Below are positions 37,196 to 47,410 of a stretch of 64,000 nt of DNA, in pieces. The notes under the pieces were generated by a model, which saw nothing but the letters and a program-made list of their open reading frames with translations, was not told the origin of the DNA and ran no database searches. Positions within the stretch are counted from its first letter, which is position 1; each line of letters begins with the position of its first letter. The position numbers and the translations under genes are program-made. The stretch spans positions 485,468-549,467 of the forward strand of contig NC_020061.1 in assembly GCF_000330885.1 (NCBI RefSeq). The letters run 5' to 3'. The DNA comes from Rhizobium tropici CIAT 899 (GTDB lineage: Bacteria; Pseudomonadota; Alphaproteobacteria; Rhizobiales; Rhizobiaceae).

Positions 37196-37372
37196 ATGAA
37201 AGGCTATCTTCCCTATGTCATCGGCGCATTGTTGGGCGCCATCGTCGCGGTCGCTGTGTCCATTCTCTTCGGCCTTGATGGGATGTTCCAGCTTGCGGTC
37301 TTGGCGCTGCTGCCGGTTCTGGGTGCTGCGCTGGTCGAGCGCTTTTACTATCGCGGGTCACGAGCGCGCTAA
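37196..37372 (+). CDS. Small two-helix membrane protein
   Basis: A 58-residue frame opens at ATG 37196 in GGATGTCACATG. It encodes MKGYLPYVIGALLGAIVAVA (helix 1), a short FGLDGMF turn and QLAVLALLPVLGAALVERFY (helix 2) with a basic end (RGSRAR). Coding is supported by the clean hydrophobic pattern and the lack of other readings. The family is not recognised. Confidence 0.6.
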   Translation: MKGYLPYVIGALLGAIVAVAVSILFGLDGMFQLAVLALLPVLGAALVERFYYRGSRAR

Positions 37373-37521
37373 CGTGACTATCAACAGATGGATATCGGGC
37401 CTCGGTCGTGCAAAGCCGACGGTTCTTGGGCGAGACGCCTGCGGCGCACGGCTCTATTCGCGATGCTCACGGTGCCCGAAAACGGTCTCCGCCCATCCAG
37501 GTGCGATCCTCTCGCAGCCCC

Positions 37522-38100
37522 TCACCCGCACCATCCATGTCTTGCGCCGTCCCAGCGCCGGGCAAGACCTTCATCGATGAGGCGGTCGCCGAGCGAGCGC
37601 CCTTCCCGTGTAACGGTCCGGAGTTTTCGGCCATACTTGTCCTCGTCCCGCAAGCCTACTGACAACGAGAACTTGCCGGCGTTCAGAAGCGCCAGCAGGC
37701 GCGCTTTCGCTGCCTCGCCCTTGATCCGTTCCGCCTCGCAGCGCGGTGGGCTGAGCTCCGGCGTGTCGATGTCAGCGATGCGGATTTTTTCTCCCCCAAA
37801 CCAGAAAGTGTCGCCATCGACGACGCAGTTCATTCGCACGCTCTCGCCGCACAACGAAAACGTGGCCTGCGACGTATCCGTTGTCGGCGCCTTGGCCAAA
37901 GCTAAGATGCCAGAAAGATCGCCGGCGCCGGCAAACGCAAACCATCCGCCTGCTCCAATGATGATGGCTGAGATGACCGCCATCAGCGACTTGCGCGGGC
38001 CGTTCTGTCCAGTTCGGAATTTTCGCTGCGGCCGATATCGATCGCTCCCGCGGCCGGATTTGCGCCGCGGTCTCAACGGCACCACATTCGATTTCGCCAC
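37522..38100 (-). CDS. Thermonuclease (SNase-like) with N-terminal membrane anchor
   Basis: The 192-residue protein starts at GTG 38100 behind AGAGGA; upstream ATG codons lack a ribosome site. A basic N-terminus is followed by one membrane helix (LMAVISAIIIGAGGWFAFAG). The SNase domain shows CVVDGDTFWFGGEKIRIADI with the catalytic aspartates, DTPE, and RDEDKYGRKLRTV with the arginine pair. It is probably anchored with the nuclease domain in the periplasm. Such genes often flank traG on rhizobial plasmids and may trim incoming or cell-free DNA. Confidence 0.85.
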   Translation of the reverse strand: MAKSNVVPLRPRRKSGRGSDRYRPQRKFRTGQNGPRKSLMAVISAIIIGAGGWFAFAGAGDLSGILALAKAPTTDTSQATFSLCGESVRMNCVVDGDTFWFGGEKIRIADIDTPELSPPRCEAERIKGEAAKARLLALLNAGKFSLSVGLRDEDKYGRKLRTVTREGRSLGDRLIDEGLARRWDGARHGWCG

Positions 38101-38332
38101 GTGCCTGTCCTCTGCTGTTCGCATCAATCTACGTCGAGCCCGGTTTCTTCTGTCTTTACGAACAAGCCGGCCTCAGATGGAGTTTAGGAGCGGGCGCAGT
38201 CGGTCCCGCCTCCCCGGTGTGGGCCACTATGTTGAGGCTCCTGCGGCTGCGCTTTTTCCCGCTCCTTGCACGACGAGAATTCCAGAAATCCCGCCCTTCG
38301 GCGGACGCCCACGCTGATTTCTCCGATACTCT

Positions 38333-40309
38333 TCATTGTTCTCGATCGGCCTTGCTCGCTGCGCTGCGCGCCGGCCGATCGGGCGAATTCTCTGCGGGGT
38401 TCGCTGCTTTCGAAAACGCTCTCGCGCCCACGCACCCCTTCATATCGTCACGCCGAAACCAGATCGCGCGTCCGCATCTGAGCGGCGCGTTTCCGGCGGT
38501 GAAGACGATCTGCTCGTCGGCCCGCATGCGCAGCACCTCGTGCGGCTGGATCAGCGGCCTGGCGGCGAGTTGCTTCGACCGCGTGCGCGACGATCCTTTC
38601 GATTGGACACTGCGGCTGACCTGATCGATCTCGACGGTCGTCATGCCGCAGCGGCGTGAGATGTAGTCGGCAGTCTCGGGATCGTTGATCGCGGCGAATG
38701 AAATCCAGCTTGCGCTCTCGAACCATTTGCTCGCCGCATCGCGGCCGCCATAGGTCTCGCGCATCTGGCCGATCGACTGGTAGATCATGGTCAGCGTGAT
38801 TCCATACTTACGGCCGGCGTCGCGCGCGGTCTCCAGGATGCGCATGTAGCCGAGGCGCGCCACCTCATCGAGAAGGAACAGTGCCCTTCCCTGCATCTCT
38901 CCGTTGCGGTTGTAGATCGCGTTCAGAAACGCGCCGATGATGACGCGCGCCAGGCCCGCATGCGTCTCCAGCGTCTTGAGATCGATGTTGATGAAGACAT
39001 CCGTCTTTCCGTCCGCCAGATCGCTCGTCGAAAAGGAAGTTCCCGAGACCAGCGCGGCGTAGTTCGGATAGGACAGCCAGTGCGTTTCCTTGACCGCGTT
39101 GGCATATACGCCCGAGAAGGTTTCCGGCGTCATGTTGACGAAGGCTGCGACATTCTCCTTGACGAAATCCGAATTCGAATCGTCGTAGATTTCATGCAGC
39201 CGCTGGCGCAGTTGGGGCTCTGGCTCGGACAGGTTCTTGCGTACTTGCCGGAGTGTCTGGTCGTTTTCCGTCGTGTGGCCTGAGAGGCAAACGTCGGCAA
39301 TGAGAGCCGTCAGCAACTGCAAGGCCGAGGCGCGGAAGAAGTCGTCACGGACCCCACGCGCGCCACCGCTGTCGCTCATGATCCACGATGCGACGGAGGC
39401 GATATCCTCCTCTTTCGTTCCCCCGAACCGGCCGATCCAGTCGAGCGCGTTGAAGCCGATTTCCGAGTGTTTCGGATCGAGCACGAAGACGTCGCGGTTG
39501 GCGTCGCCACGGTGCTTCAACACCATTGGCGCAACCTCGTTCGAAGGATCGAGGACAACGAGCGCGCCACCCCACTTGAGCGCCGTCGGGATCGTGACCG
39601 ATGTCGTCTTGAAGCCGCCGGATCCGGCGAACACGATGCCGTGCGACGAGCCGAACGAGCCGTCGAAGCAAAGCAGCGGCGACTTGCCGCCCGCTCCCCA
39701 GCTCGCGGCGCTGTCGGCGCGAAACGATGGTGCCGCGATGCTATCCCGGTCGACCCGGTAGCGCTCGCCGATGACGATGCCGCCGCTCTCGGCAAACAGC
39801 TTTTCGGCTTGCGATAGTTTCATCCAGTCGGCCTCGCCGTGCAGCGCCCGTTTCCCAACGATGCGCTTCGGTTCGGCCCTCGCGAATGTCGCGTTGCCGG
39901 CAATCGCCACACGCATGCCGAACAGCGCCGACATCAGCACGGCAGCAGCCCCGATCGCCGTCGCGGGATCGAGATAGTTGAAGACGGTTTTGCCGGCCGG
40001 GACTTGTTCGAGATACGCGGAGAGCCTCGATGCCTCGCGCAGGACCGCTAGGACGAGCGTCGCTGTCGCGCCCGTGACAACGCCCCATCCTGCCGTCCTG
40101 ATCCGCGCGGAGCCTGCGCTCGCAAACAGAAAGATGATGCCGACGACGGACGCGGCGACATAGGGCAGAGCGATGCCGGCACGGCCGAGCATCTGCCGGG
40201 CGGCATCGCTCTTGCCGAAGTGGGATAGCCACAGTTCGGTCCCGGTCATGCCGATGGCCATCAGCATCATCAACGCGCATGGCGCTACGAACAGCAGGAT
40301 CCTAGTCAT
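38333..40309 (-). CDS. traG: Type IV coupling protein TraG
   Basis: The 658-residue coupling protein starts at ATG 40309, overlapping traD by 8 bases. It has N-terminal membrane helices ([32 protein letters not shown]). The Walker A-type loop is [15 protein letters not shown], and Walker B is [12 protein letters not shown]. It brings the relaxase-DNA complex to the trb-encoded transfer channel. Length and motifs are those of Ti-type TraG, so it should work. Confidence 0.95.
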   Translation of the reverse strand: MTRILLFVAPCALMMLMAIGMTGTELWLSHFGKSDAARQMLGRAGIALPYVAASVVGIIFLFASAGSARIRTAGWGVVTGATATLVLAVLREASRLSAYLEQVPAGKTVFNYLDPATAIGAAAVLMSALFGMRVAIAGNATFARAEPKRIVGKRALHGEADWMKLSQAEKLFAESGGIVIGERYRVDRDSIAAPSFRADSAASWGAGGKSPLLCFDGSFGSSHGIVFAGSGGFKTTSVTIPTALKWGGALVVLDPSNEVAPMVLKHRGDANRDVFVLDPKHSEIGFNALDWIGRFGGTKEEDIASVASWIMSDSGGARGVRDDFFRASALQLLTALIADVCLSGHTTENDQTLRQVRKNLSEPEPQLRQRLHEIYDDSNSDFVKENVAAFVNMTPETFSGVYANAVKETHWLSYPNYAALVSGTSFSTSDLADGKTDVFINIDLKTLETHAGLARVIIGAFLNAIYNRNGEMQGRALFLLDEVARLGYMRILETARDAGRKYGITLTMIYQSIGQMRETYGGRDAASKWFESASWISFAAINDPETADYISRRCGMTTVEIDQVSRSVQSKGSSRTRSKQLAARPLIQPHEVLRMRADEQIVFTAGNAPLRCGRAIWFRRDDMKGCVGARAFSKAANPAENSPDRPARSAASKADREQ

Positions 40310-40517
40310 CTCTCTCTCCGAACGCTTCAGCACCGAGTGCGGCGAGCCGTGAGCGCTCCTGTGCGTCTCCCTTCAGGCGCGCGGCGGCATCGATGAGGAG
40401 CCCGAGCAGCAGCGCGCGCTTCTCGTAGCGCAGCCCCGCCTTGATGATCAGGCCGCCGAGCTCGATCTTTTCGCGCGTGTCCTTCTTGCGGGCATCTGAT
40501 GTCGTGGATCTTCGCAT
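40302..40517 (-). CDS. traD: Conjugal transfer protein TraD
   Basis: The 71-residue protein begins [20 protein letters not shown] and contains [20 protein letters not shown], the signature of Ti-type TraD. It overlaps traG by 8 bases and follows traC closely, forming the traCDG operon. TraD is an accessory protein of DNA processing at oriT. Confidence 0.92.
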   Translation of the reverse strand: MRRSTTSDARKKDTREKIELGGLIIKAGLRYEKRALLLGLLIDAAARLKGDAQERSRLAALGAEAFGERDD

Positions 40518-40521
40518 CCGC

Positions 40522-40818
40522 TCAAGCCTCGCCAGTCCTGCCCTCAGCCGTACCAGGCGGGTTCTGCGCGGCGGGCGCGCTGCCCTCGCCTGCGCCGCTT
40601 GCCCCCTTCCCTCCGGTCGAACGGACCTTGCCTCCGCGAAAGCGTTTCGCCAGATCCTCGAATGCTGCCTGCAGTTCACCCTCGTCGATCTCGATCTCAC
40701 CGAGCCCGGCTTTAAGCGCGATCCGGCCGATGCGCTCGGCCTCCCGGGTCTCGGCGAGCTTCAATTGCTCCTGGAGCCTGGCGATTTCGTCGCGGATTTT
40801 CGAGGATGGTTTCTTCAT
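40522..40818 (-). CDS. traC: Conjugal transfer protein TraC
   Basis: The 98-residue protein begins [20 protein letters not shown], a coiled-coil, and continues [20 protein letters not shown], the Ti-type TraC core. A longer upstream reading is not supported. It is the first gene of traCDG and divergent from traA across the oriT region. It is thought to act as a relaxosome accessory protein. Confidence 0.92.
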   Translation of the reverse strand: MKKPSSKIRDEIARLQEQLKLAETREAERIGRIALKAGLGEIEIDEGELQAAFEDLAKRFRGGKVRSTGGKGASGAGEGSAPAAQNPPGTAEGRTGEA

Positions 40819-40891
40819 GTCCGGATGTCTCCTTGGGTGCGAAAGCTTGTCTTTCGGACCCCATCTTCCGGATGTCGGTGCGGAACGCACT

Positions 40892-40907
40892 ACTGTGAAT
40901 CCTACAA
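40892..40907. promoter_or_regulatory. LuxR-type box in the traC/traA divergent promoter region
   Basis: ACTGTGAATCCTACAA shares AATCCTACAA with the perfect dyad at 60053-60068 before traI. In Ti plasmids a single tra box between traA and traC drives both operons. This box lies 74 bases before traC and 168 before traA. Assignment rests on similarity. Confidence 0.6.
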
Positions 40908-40959
40908 TCGCCAAGGGCGATGCTTTCGTGGATGATCCCGGCCGCTCGACAAGAGCGGC

Positions 40960-41000
40960 ATCCGAAGGGCGCAATTATACGTCGCTGGCGCGACGTTCTT
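40960..41000. other. oriT: oriT core region between traC and traA
   Basis: GAAGGGCGCAATTATAC (40964-40980) resembles the RSF1010/Ti-type nick region. It is directly followed by a perfect hairpin, ACGTCGC-TGGC-GCGACGT (40979-40996). Its place between divergent traC and traA is the Ti oriT position. The exact nick site is not determined. Confidence 0.75.
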
Positions 41001-41074
41001 TTGAGAGCGCCTGGCGGAGCCGATCTCGCTGGCGAACATGTTGATTTTGCTCGGAATCGGGAGAGAATTCCGCC

Positions 41075-44000
41075 GTGGCCGTTCCTCATTTCTCCGTCAG
41101 CATCGTCGCCCGCGGCTCCGGCCGCAGCGCTGTGCTGTCGGCGGCCTATCGGCATTGCGCCAAGATGGAGTACGAGCGGGAGGCCCGCACGATCGACTAC
41201 ACCCGCAAGCAGGGCTTGCTGCACGAGGAGTTCGTCATCCCTGCCGATGCGCCGTCATGGCTGCGGACGATGATTGCCGACCGATCCGTCTCCGGCGCGT
41301 CGGAAGCGTTCTGGAACAGTGTCGAAATCTTCGAGAAACGCGTCGATGCCCAGCTTGCAAAGGATGTGACCGTTGCGCTGCCGATGGAGCTCTCAAGCGA
41401 GCAGAACATCGAACTGGTGCGGGATTTTATCGAGCGTCACATCACGTCGAAGGGCATGATCGCCGACTGGGTCTATCACGATGCACCCGGCAATCCGCAT
41501 GTGCACCTGATGACGACGCTCCGGCCGCTGACCGAAGACGGGTTCGGCGCCAAGAAGGTTGCAGTGACCGGCCCTGGCGGCAAGCCAGTGCGCAACGATG
41601 CCGGCAAGATCGTCTACGAGCTCTGGGCCGGCAGCCTCGACGATTTCAATGCCTTTCGTGACGGCTGGTTCGCCTGTCAGAACCGGCACCTGGCGCGCGC
41701 CGGCCTCGATCTCCGCGTCGACGGCCATTCCTTCGAGAAGCAGGGGATCAATCTGACGCCAACCATCCACCTCGGTGTCGGCGCCAAGGCGATCGAGCGC
41801 AAGTCGGCGGAAGCCGAGCGGGCCCCTTCGCTGGAGCGGTTGGAGCTGCAGGAGGAGCGCCGGGCCGAAAACGCCCGCCGCATTCAGCGCCGTCCCGAGC
41901 TCGTGCTCGACCTGATCACGCGGGAGAAGAGCGTCTTCGACGAACGCGACGTTGCCAAGATCCTCCACCGCTACATAGACGACGCTGGCCTCTTCCAAAG
42001 TCTGATGGCAAGGATCCTGCAGAGCCCCGAAACGCTCCGGCTCGAACGCGAGCGGATCGAGTTTTCAGGCGGCCTACGCGTGCCGACGAAATACACGACG
42101 CGGGACCTCGTCCGGCTGGAAGCAGAGATGGCCAACCGGGCGATCTGGCTGGCTCAACGCTCTTCTCACGGCGTTGCGGACGCTGTGCGCGAAGCCACCT
42201 TCGCCCGCCACCTGCGCCTGGCGGACGAGCAGAAGACGGCGATCGCACATGTTACCGGCGGCGAGCGCATCGCTGCGGTGATCGGACGTGCAGGCGCCGG
42301 CAAGACGACGATGATGAAGGCGGCGCGCGAAGCCTGGGAAGCGGCCGGTTATCGCGTCGTCGGCGGGGCGCTTGCGGGCAAGGCCGCCGAGGGCCTGGAG
42401 AAGGAAGCCGGCATTCTCTCCCGCACGCTGTCATCATGGGAACTGCGCTGGAACCAAGGCCGCAATCAGCTGGACGACAAAACCGTATTCGTTCTCGACG
42501 AAGCGGGCATGGTGTCGTCGCGGCAGATGGCGCTGTTTGTCGAAGCGGCGACCAAGGCCGGCGCCAAACTCGTGCTTGTCGGAGATCCGGAACAGCTCCA
42601 GCCGATCGAAGCCGGCGCTGCCTTCCGCGCCATTGCCGACCGCATCGGCTATGGCGAACTCGAAAACATCTACCGCCAGCGTGAACAGTGGATGCGCGAG
42701 GCGTCGCTCGATCTGGCCCGCGGCAATATCGGCAGAGCCGTCGAAGCCTATCGCGCCCAGGGCCGCGTCAGCGGAGCCGATCTCAAGGCCGATGCCGTGC
42801 AGGCGCTGATTGCCGATTGGAACCGCGACTACGATCCGCAAAGGTCGAGCCTCATTCTTGCGCACTTGCGAAGAGACGTGCGCATGCTCAACGGCATGGC
42901 TCGCGCAAAGCTCGTCGAACGCGGTCTCGTCGCCGACGGTTTCGCCTTCCGGACCGAAGACGGGCACCGAAAATTCGCGGCCGGCGACCAGATCGTGTTC
43001 CTGAAGAACGAGGGCTCGCTCGGCGTCAAGAACGGTATGCTGGCGAAGGTCGTGGACGCGACGCCCGGGCGTATTGTCGCGGAAGTCGGAGACGGCGAAC
43101 ACCGCCGCCAGGTCACGGTCGAACAACGCTTCTACGCCAATCTCGATCACGGCTATGCCACCACGATCCATAAGAGCCAGGGTGCCACCGTCGATAGGGT
43201 GAAGGTGCTGGCTTCCCTCTCTCTCGACCGCCATCTCACTTACGTGGCCATGACCCGTCACCGAGAGGACTTCGGTCTCTACCACGGCCGCCGATCTTTC
43301 GCCAAGGCAGGCGGCCTGATCCCGATCCTGTCGCGCAGACAAGCCAAGGAAACGACGCTCGATTATGCGAGTGGCCGCTTCTACGCCCAAGCCCTTCGCT
43401 TCGCCGACGCCCGTGGCCTTCACCTCGTTAACGTCGCACGCACTGTCGTTCGCGACCGGATCGAATGGACCGTCCGGCAAAAGTCGAAGCTCGCCGCGCT
43501 TGGCGCTCGTCTGGCGGCAATCGCCCGCAGGCTTGGTCTGTCCGCCGGCGCGGCCAAGACCAGTCAATCGCACAGCATGCAGGAGGCAAAACCCATGGTA
43601 TCGGGCATCACCACGTTCCCAAAATCGCTGGAACAGGTCGTCGAGGACCTGCTTGCAGCGGACGCCGGCTTGAAGAAGCAATGGGAGGAAGTCTCAGCGC
43701 GCTTCCATCTCGTCTACGCTCAGCCGGAAGACGCGTTCAAGGCTGTCAACGTCGATGCGATGCTGAGAAACGAAGCGGCGGCGAAATCGACGATCACCAA
43801 GATCGGTTCCGAGCCGGAGACCTTTGGTGCGCTGAAAGGCAAGACCGGGATCCTTGCCGGCCGCGCCGACAAGCAGGCCCATGAGAGGGCCGTCACCAAT
43901 GCGCCGGCGCTTGCCCGAAACCTGGAACGCTATCTGCGGCAGCGCACGGAGGCGGAACACAAATATGACGCCGAGGAGCGCGCCGTCCGCATGAAGATCT

Positions 44001-44386
44001 CTCTCGACATCCCGGCGCTGTCGCCGGCGGCAAAGCAGACGCTCGAACGCGTCCGTGACGCCATCGATCGCAACGACCTTCCCGCAGGACTCGAAAACGC
44101 GCTCGCCGACAAAATGGTGAAAGCCGAACTCGAAGGTTTTGCGAGAGCCGTATCGGAACGTTTCGGGGAACGCACCTTCCTACCGCTCGCCGCCAAAGAC
44201 ATGACAGGTCAGACCTTCCAGTCGGTGACCTCGAGCATGTCTGCCGGGCAGAAGGCGGAAGTGCAATCGGCCTGGAGCACGATGCGAACGGTGCAGCAAC
44301 TTTCCGCGCATGAGCGCACGACCGAGGCGTTGAAGCAGGCCGAGACGCTGCGGCAAACGAAGAGCCAGGGGCTCTCGCTCAAATGA
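41075..44386 (+). CDS. traA: Ti-type conjugative relaxase/helicase TraA
   Basis: The 1103-residue protein has an N-terminal MobA/MobL relaxase domain: MAVPHFSVSIVARGSGRSAV, and VYHDAPGNPHVHLM with the metal-binding histidines at about 135, 142 and 144. A RecD/TraI-type helicase follows: VIGRAGAGKTTMMKAA near residue 402, VFVLDEAGMVSSRQM, and VELVGDPEQLQ-like VLVGDPEQLQPIEAG. The ATIHKSQGATVDRVKVL block and YVAMTRHRED follow. It nicks oriT and drives strand unwinding. It overlaps traF in an ATGA. It is full length. Confidence 0.96.
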   Translation: MAVPHFSVSIVARGSGRSAVLSAAYRHCAKMEYEREARTIDYTRKQGLLHEEFVIPADAPSWLRTMIADRSVSGASEAFWNSVEIFEKRVDAQLAKDVTVALPMELSSEQNIELVRDFIERHITSKGMIADWVYHDAPGNPHVHLMTTLRPLTEDGFGAKKVAVTGPGGKPVRNDAGKIVYELWAGSLDDFNAFRDGWFACQNRHLARAGLDLRVDGHSFEKQGINLTPTIHLGVGAKAIERKSAEAERAPSLERLELQEERRAENARRIQRRPELVLDLITREKSVFDERDVAKILHRYIDDAGLFQSLMARILQSPETLRLERERIEFSGGLRVPTKYTTRDLVRLEAEMANRAIWLAQRSSHGVADAVREATFARHLRLADEQKTAIAHVTGGERIAAVIGRAGAGKTTMMKAAREAWEAAGYRVVGGALAGKAAEGLEKEAGILSRTLSSWELRWNQGRNQLDDKTVFVLDEAGMVSSRQMALFVEAATKAGAKLVLVGDPEQLQPIEAGAAFRAIADRIGYGELENIYRQREQWMREASLDLARGNIGRAVEAYRAQGRVSGADLKADAVQALIADWNRDYDPQRSSLILAHLRRDVRMLNGMARAKLVERGLVADGFAFRTEDGHRKFAAGDQIVFLKNEGSLGVKNGMLAKVVDATPGRIVAEVGDGEHRRQVTVEQRFYANLDHGYATTIHKSQGATVDRVKVLASLSLDRHLTYVAMTRHREDFGLYHGRRSFAKAGGLIPILSRRQAKETTLDYASGRFYAQALRFADARGLHLVNVARTVVRDRIEWTVRQKSKLAALGARLAAIARRLGLSAGAAKTSQSHSMQEAKPMVSGITTFPKSLEQVVEDLLAADAGLKKQWEEVSARFHLVYAQPEDAFKAVNVDAMLRNEAAAKSTITKIGSEPETFGALKGKTGILAGRADKQAHERAVTNAPALARNLERYLRQRTEAEHKYDAEERAVRMKISLDIPALSPAAKQTLERVRDAIDRNDLPAGLENALADKMVKAELEGFARAVSERFGERTFLPLAAKDMTGQTFQSVTSSMSAGQKAEVQSAWSTMRTVQQLSAHERTTEALKQAETLRQTKSQGLSLK

Positions 44387-44949
44387 CGCGTCCGGGTCGA
44401 ACACGCGAGCGAGCCATGGCGCAGCGAAAACAAGCTGCCGTCACTTCATCGGTTTCTGCTGCCGCCATCGCAGTGATCGGACTGGCCGGTCTATTAGGCA
44501 GCTATCGCATCAATCTTACGCCGAGCGAGCCACTTGGCCTCTGGCAGATTGTCCCGCTCGACCGTTCGCCTGGTGTGGACGACCTGGTGTTCATCTGCCC
44601 ACCGGACACAGCCGCCATGCACGAAGCGAGGGCGCGCGGCTATCTCCGCTCCGGACTTTGCCCCGGTCATCTCGCGCCGCTCATCAAGTCGGTGGTCGCG
44701 GTCGCCGGCCAGCGCGTCGAGATCGCCAACGAGGTGACGGTCGATGGGCGCCTGGTTCGTGCTTCCACTGTCGCCGAAAAAGACGGAGAAGGTCGGCCGC
44801 TGACACGGTTTTCGGGCGGCGTGGTACCGGGCGGTGAGGTCTTCCTGCATTCGGCCTTCGCCGGCTCGTTCGACTCCCGTTATTTCGGGCCTGTGCCGAC
44901 ATCCGGCATTCTCGGTCTGGCGCGTGAGGTGCTGACCTATGCGCCATGA
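44383..44949 (+). CDS. traF: Conjugative transfer signal peptidase TraF
   Basis: The 188-residue protein has an N-terminal membrane helix (SVSAAAIAVIGLAGLLGSY) and an S26-type peptidase domain: INLTPSEPLGLWQIVP (catalytic serine region) and CPGHLAPLIKSVVAVAGQRV (catalytic lysine). It processes and circularises the TrbC pilin. It overlaps traA and traB by a few bases and so belongs to the traAFBH operon. Confidence 0.94.
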   Translation: MTRPGRTRERAMAQRKQAAVTSSVSAAAIAVIGLAGLLGSYRINLTPSEPLGLWQIVPLDRSPGVDDLVFICPPDTAAMHEARARGYLRSGLCPGHLAPLIKSVVAVAGQRVEIANEVTVDGRLVRASTVAEKDGEGRPLTRFSGGVVPGGEVFLHSAFAGSFDSRYFGPVPTSGILGLAREVLTYAP

Positions 44950-46102
44950 CTGGGTTTGGCCAACGCTGCTTATCATCGCCTCGGTCGGCGTCGGATCGGT
45001 GGCATGGAGCGGCCACGTGCTGTTGTTGCCGGTGGCGCTCGGCTTTCCCGTCCTCTGGTCGCTGTCGAGAACGAAAAAGACGGCAACCTTGGTTTCCGCA
45101 GCATATTTCCTGTCGGCGTCGCGCGGCCTGCCGCAAGGCGTGGCCACCTTCTATGCTGCGGATATCTGGCCGGGCCTGCTGCTGTGGCTGGCTGCCTCGG
45201 CCAGCTTTGTCGCGGCGCATGCGCTCCTGTGGACGAAGGAGGTTGGCCTTCGTCCGGGCCGCTACGTCCTGGCGGCCGTACTGATGGTGGTTCCCCCTTT
45301 CGGCATTACCGGCTGGGCGCATCCCATCACGGCCGCAGGCGTGTTGTTTCCGGGATGGGGATGGTGGGGACTGGCCGTCACGACAGCCGGCTTGGCGGGC
45401 CTCGTTTCCCGCCTCTGCCCAACTGTCGCCATGGGCCTTATAGGCTTCTGGCTTTGGTCCGCCGCTTCGTGGACGGACCCGAAGCTACCGGAAGCCTGGC
45501 GGGGCGTCGATCTCGAATTGGGTGCGTCGGTCGGGCGGGACACCAGCATGGCCCGCCACCGTGATCTAATTGCAACGGTGCTTGAACGAGGGACCGACGG
45601 TGTTCGAACCGTCATCCTTCCTGAAAGTACGTTGGGCTTCTGGACGCCGACGGTCGAACGGCTTTGGATCCGCGCGCTATCAGGGCATGACACGACCGTT
45701 CTCGCGGGCGCGGCAGTCGTTAACGCGGCCGGATACGACAATGTGGTGGTTGCAATCTCCGCAGATAGCAGTCGGATCCTCTACCGGGAACGGATGCCGG
45801 TTCCGGGCTCGATGTGGCAGCCCTGGCAGCCGCTCTTCGGCGGCAACGCCGGAGCGCAAGCGCACATCTTTGCAAATCCTGTCGTCGCGCTCGGCTCCGG
45901 GCGGGTGGCGGTGCTGATCTGCTACGAGCAACTGCTCGTCTGGCCGGTCTTGCAATCGATGCTCGGCAGTCCGGACGTGATCGTTGCGGTCGGCAACGGC
46001 TGGTGGACCAAAGGCACGTCCATTGTCGCCATCCAGCGCGCCAGCACCGCCGCCTGGGCAAAGCTGTTTTCCAGGCCAGTCGTTTTTTCTTTCAACACCT
46101 GA
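44939..46102 (+). CDS. traB: Conjugal transfer protein TraB (nitrilase-fold)
   Basis: The 387-residue protein combines membrane helices (residues about 1-150) with a carbon-nitrogen hydrolase domain related to apolipoprotein N-acyltransferase. Key blocks are VILPESTLGFW (catalytic glutamate), LYRERMPVPG-like and VAVLICYEQLLVWPVL with the nucleophile cysteine. TraB raises conjugation efficiency, perhaps by pilin or lipoprotein modification. It overlaps traF by 11 bases. Confidence 0.93.
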   Translation: MRHDWVWPTLLIIASVGVGSVAWSGHVLLLPVALGFPVLWSLSRTKKTATLVSAAYFLSASRGLPQGVATFYAADIWPGLLLWLAASASFVAAHALLWTKEVGLRPGRYVLAAVLMVVPPFGITGWAHPITAAGVLFPGWGWWGLAVTTAGLAGLVSRLCPTVAMGLIGFWLWSAASWTDPKLPEAWRGVDLELGASVGRDTSMARHRDLIATVLERGTDGVRTVILPESTLGFWTPTVERLWIRALSGHDTTVLAGAAVVNAAGYDNVVVAISADSSRILYRERMPVPGSMWQPWQPLFGGNAGAQAHIFANPVVALGSGRVAVLICYEQLLVWPVLQSMLGSPDVIVAVGNGWWTKGTSIVAIQRASTAAWAKLFSRPVVFSFNT

Positions 46103-46117
46103 TGCCGAGGAGGTCCC

Positions 46118-46726
46118 ATGCTCGACGCCGCCCTTATCAAAGACTGCGCCGACCCTTCACTGAAACCCGCGATCGTCGAGCAGTTCGTCGCGGCGGCGGG
46201 CTCTGCCGATCCCCTTGCGGTGACCGTGCGCTCGGGAGGGCGGTTGATCCTGGTGCCCAAGGCCAGATCACCCGACGAGGCGATGGACATCGTGCGCCAA
46301 TATGCCGGCAACGCTGTCGTTCGTGTCGGTCTGACGCAGTTTCCAGCCGGTGTGGGCGTCAAGGACCTGGCCGATCTCAAAACGGATTTGGTCGATGCTT
46401 GCCAGAACCTGCGCAAGGGAACGGCGATGTTCGCCAAGGTCCTGCGCATTGTTGCCAAATGGTACGGCGATCCGAAGAGCGATGACGTCTTCCGCCAGAT
46501 TTTCGAGGATGCGCTCTATGCGTGGAAAGCCGGCGAGTTCGAGGGCGTCGGTGTGTTTCAAGCGCAGGATCCAGGAGCCTCCATCGAATTGCCTCGGCAA
46601 AGCGAAGCGCGGTCCGTCGATGAACCGCCAGCCACCGCGACCACTCCCGAGATGCGGACGAAGGTGAATGAGGTTATTGGCCAAGCCGGAATTCGGATCG
46701 ATCTTTCGAGGATCGGAGGCAAATAA
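46118..46726 (+). CDS. traH: Conjugal transfer protein TraH
   Basis: The 202-residue protein begins MLDAALIKDCADPSLKPAIV and contains VAAAGSADPLAVTVRSGGRL and VGLTQFPAGVGVKDLADLK. A GGAGG site precedes it, 15 bases after traB. Ti TraH is secreted or periplasmic, and this version has no clear signal sequence. The sequence resembles lytic-transglycosylase-linked proteins in part, but the catalytic function is not established. It closes the traAFBH operon. Confidence 0.9.
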   Translation: MLDAALIKDCADPSLKPAIVEQFVAAAGSADPLAVTVRSGGRLILVPKARSPDEAMDIVRQYAGNAVVRVGLTQFPAGVGVKDLADLKTDLVDACQNLRKGTAMFAKVLRIVAKWYGDPKSDDVFRQIFEDALYAWKAGEFEGVGVFQAQDPGASIELPRQSEARSVDEPPATATTPEMRTKVNEVIGQAGIRIDLSRIGGK

Positions 46727-46989
46727 GCACTCGAGTTTCTTACGTCGGAAACGGCGCGACGGATGGAACATCCCCGGCATGCATAATCATCCTCGTCGAA
46801 AAGTTGAAGGGCAATTCCAAAGTGCCAACGCCACAGGCGAAAAAGGGTACCGCGGAACGTTCGCCGGATGGCATGACCTTTTATGGCCGCATAGCAATTC
46901 CTCCAGAGCCTGTCGGACATTCGGGGTTGAGGACGCGCTGAGCATTGCGTCCTTGTTTGCCTTGTTTTCGGTTCCCAGCCCTGTACCCG

Positions 46990-47226
46990 TCATCTCAGTG
47001 GCTCAATTTTTGTCTCAGGCCGACGTTTCAGCAGTTCAGACGCCTCAACACCTAAGACCGTCGCCAGGCGATCGACAACGTCGATGCTTGCATTATAGAC
47101 ACTGCGCTCCAAAGAACTGATATAAGTTCGATCGATGCCTGCCTCAAACGCGAGCTCTTCTTGCGACAGGCCTTTGGCTTGACGCGCGGCTTTCAGATTC
47201 CGTGCAAACACCTCTCGAATCTCCAT
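46990..47226 (-). CDS. XRE family helix-turn-helix regulator
   Basis: The 78-residue protein is a single Cro/CI-type HTH: RNLKAARQAKGLSQEELAFE, AGIDRTYISSLERSVYNASI and VVDRLATVLGVEASELLK. It reads opposite to traH and traM. A perfect palindrome, AGCGTATACGCT (47411-47422), lies 185 bases upstream, between it and traM, and may be its operator. Its target is unknown. Confidence 0.9.
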   Translation of the reverse strand: MEIREVFARNLKAARQAKGLSQEELAFEAGIDRTYISSLERSVYNASIDVVDRLATVLGVEASELLKRRPETKIEPLR

Positions 47227-47410
47227 GCTGGAGAGAGCAGCGGCTTGCAGAGTATTTCTCCACGGAGTATTCTCTACAGCCGTATTCCGGATATGGAATG
47301 TTCATACGAATCAGGGTGATTAGGCGTTCACTGATGCCCTCTTCTTGCGAGCAATGAATTGTCGAGTTTGTAGCCACCCATCTTACTGAAGGATGGGATC
47401 TATTCTGCAA

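Noticed and set aside
38960..39283. Plus-strand frames opposite traG
   Set aside because: They are shadows of the coupling protein gene, with no ribosome site or family motif.
42434..43681. 415-codon frame antisense to traA
   Set aside because: It lies opposite an intact relaxase/helicase with clear motifs and has no recognisable domain.
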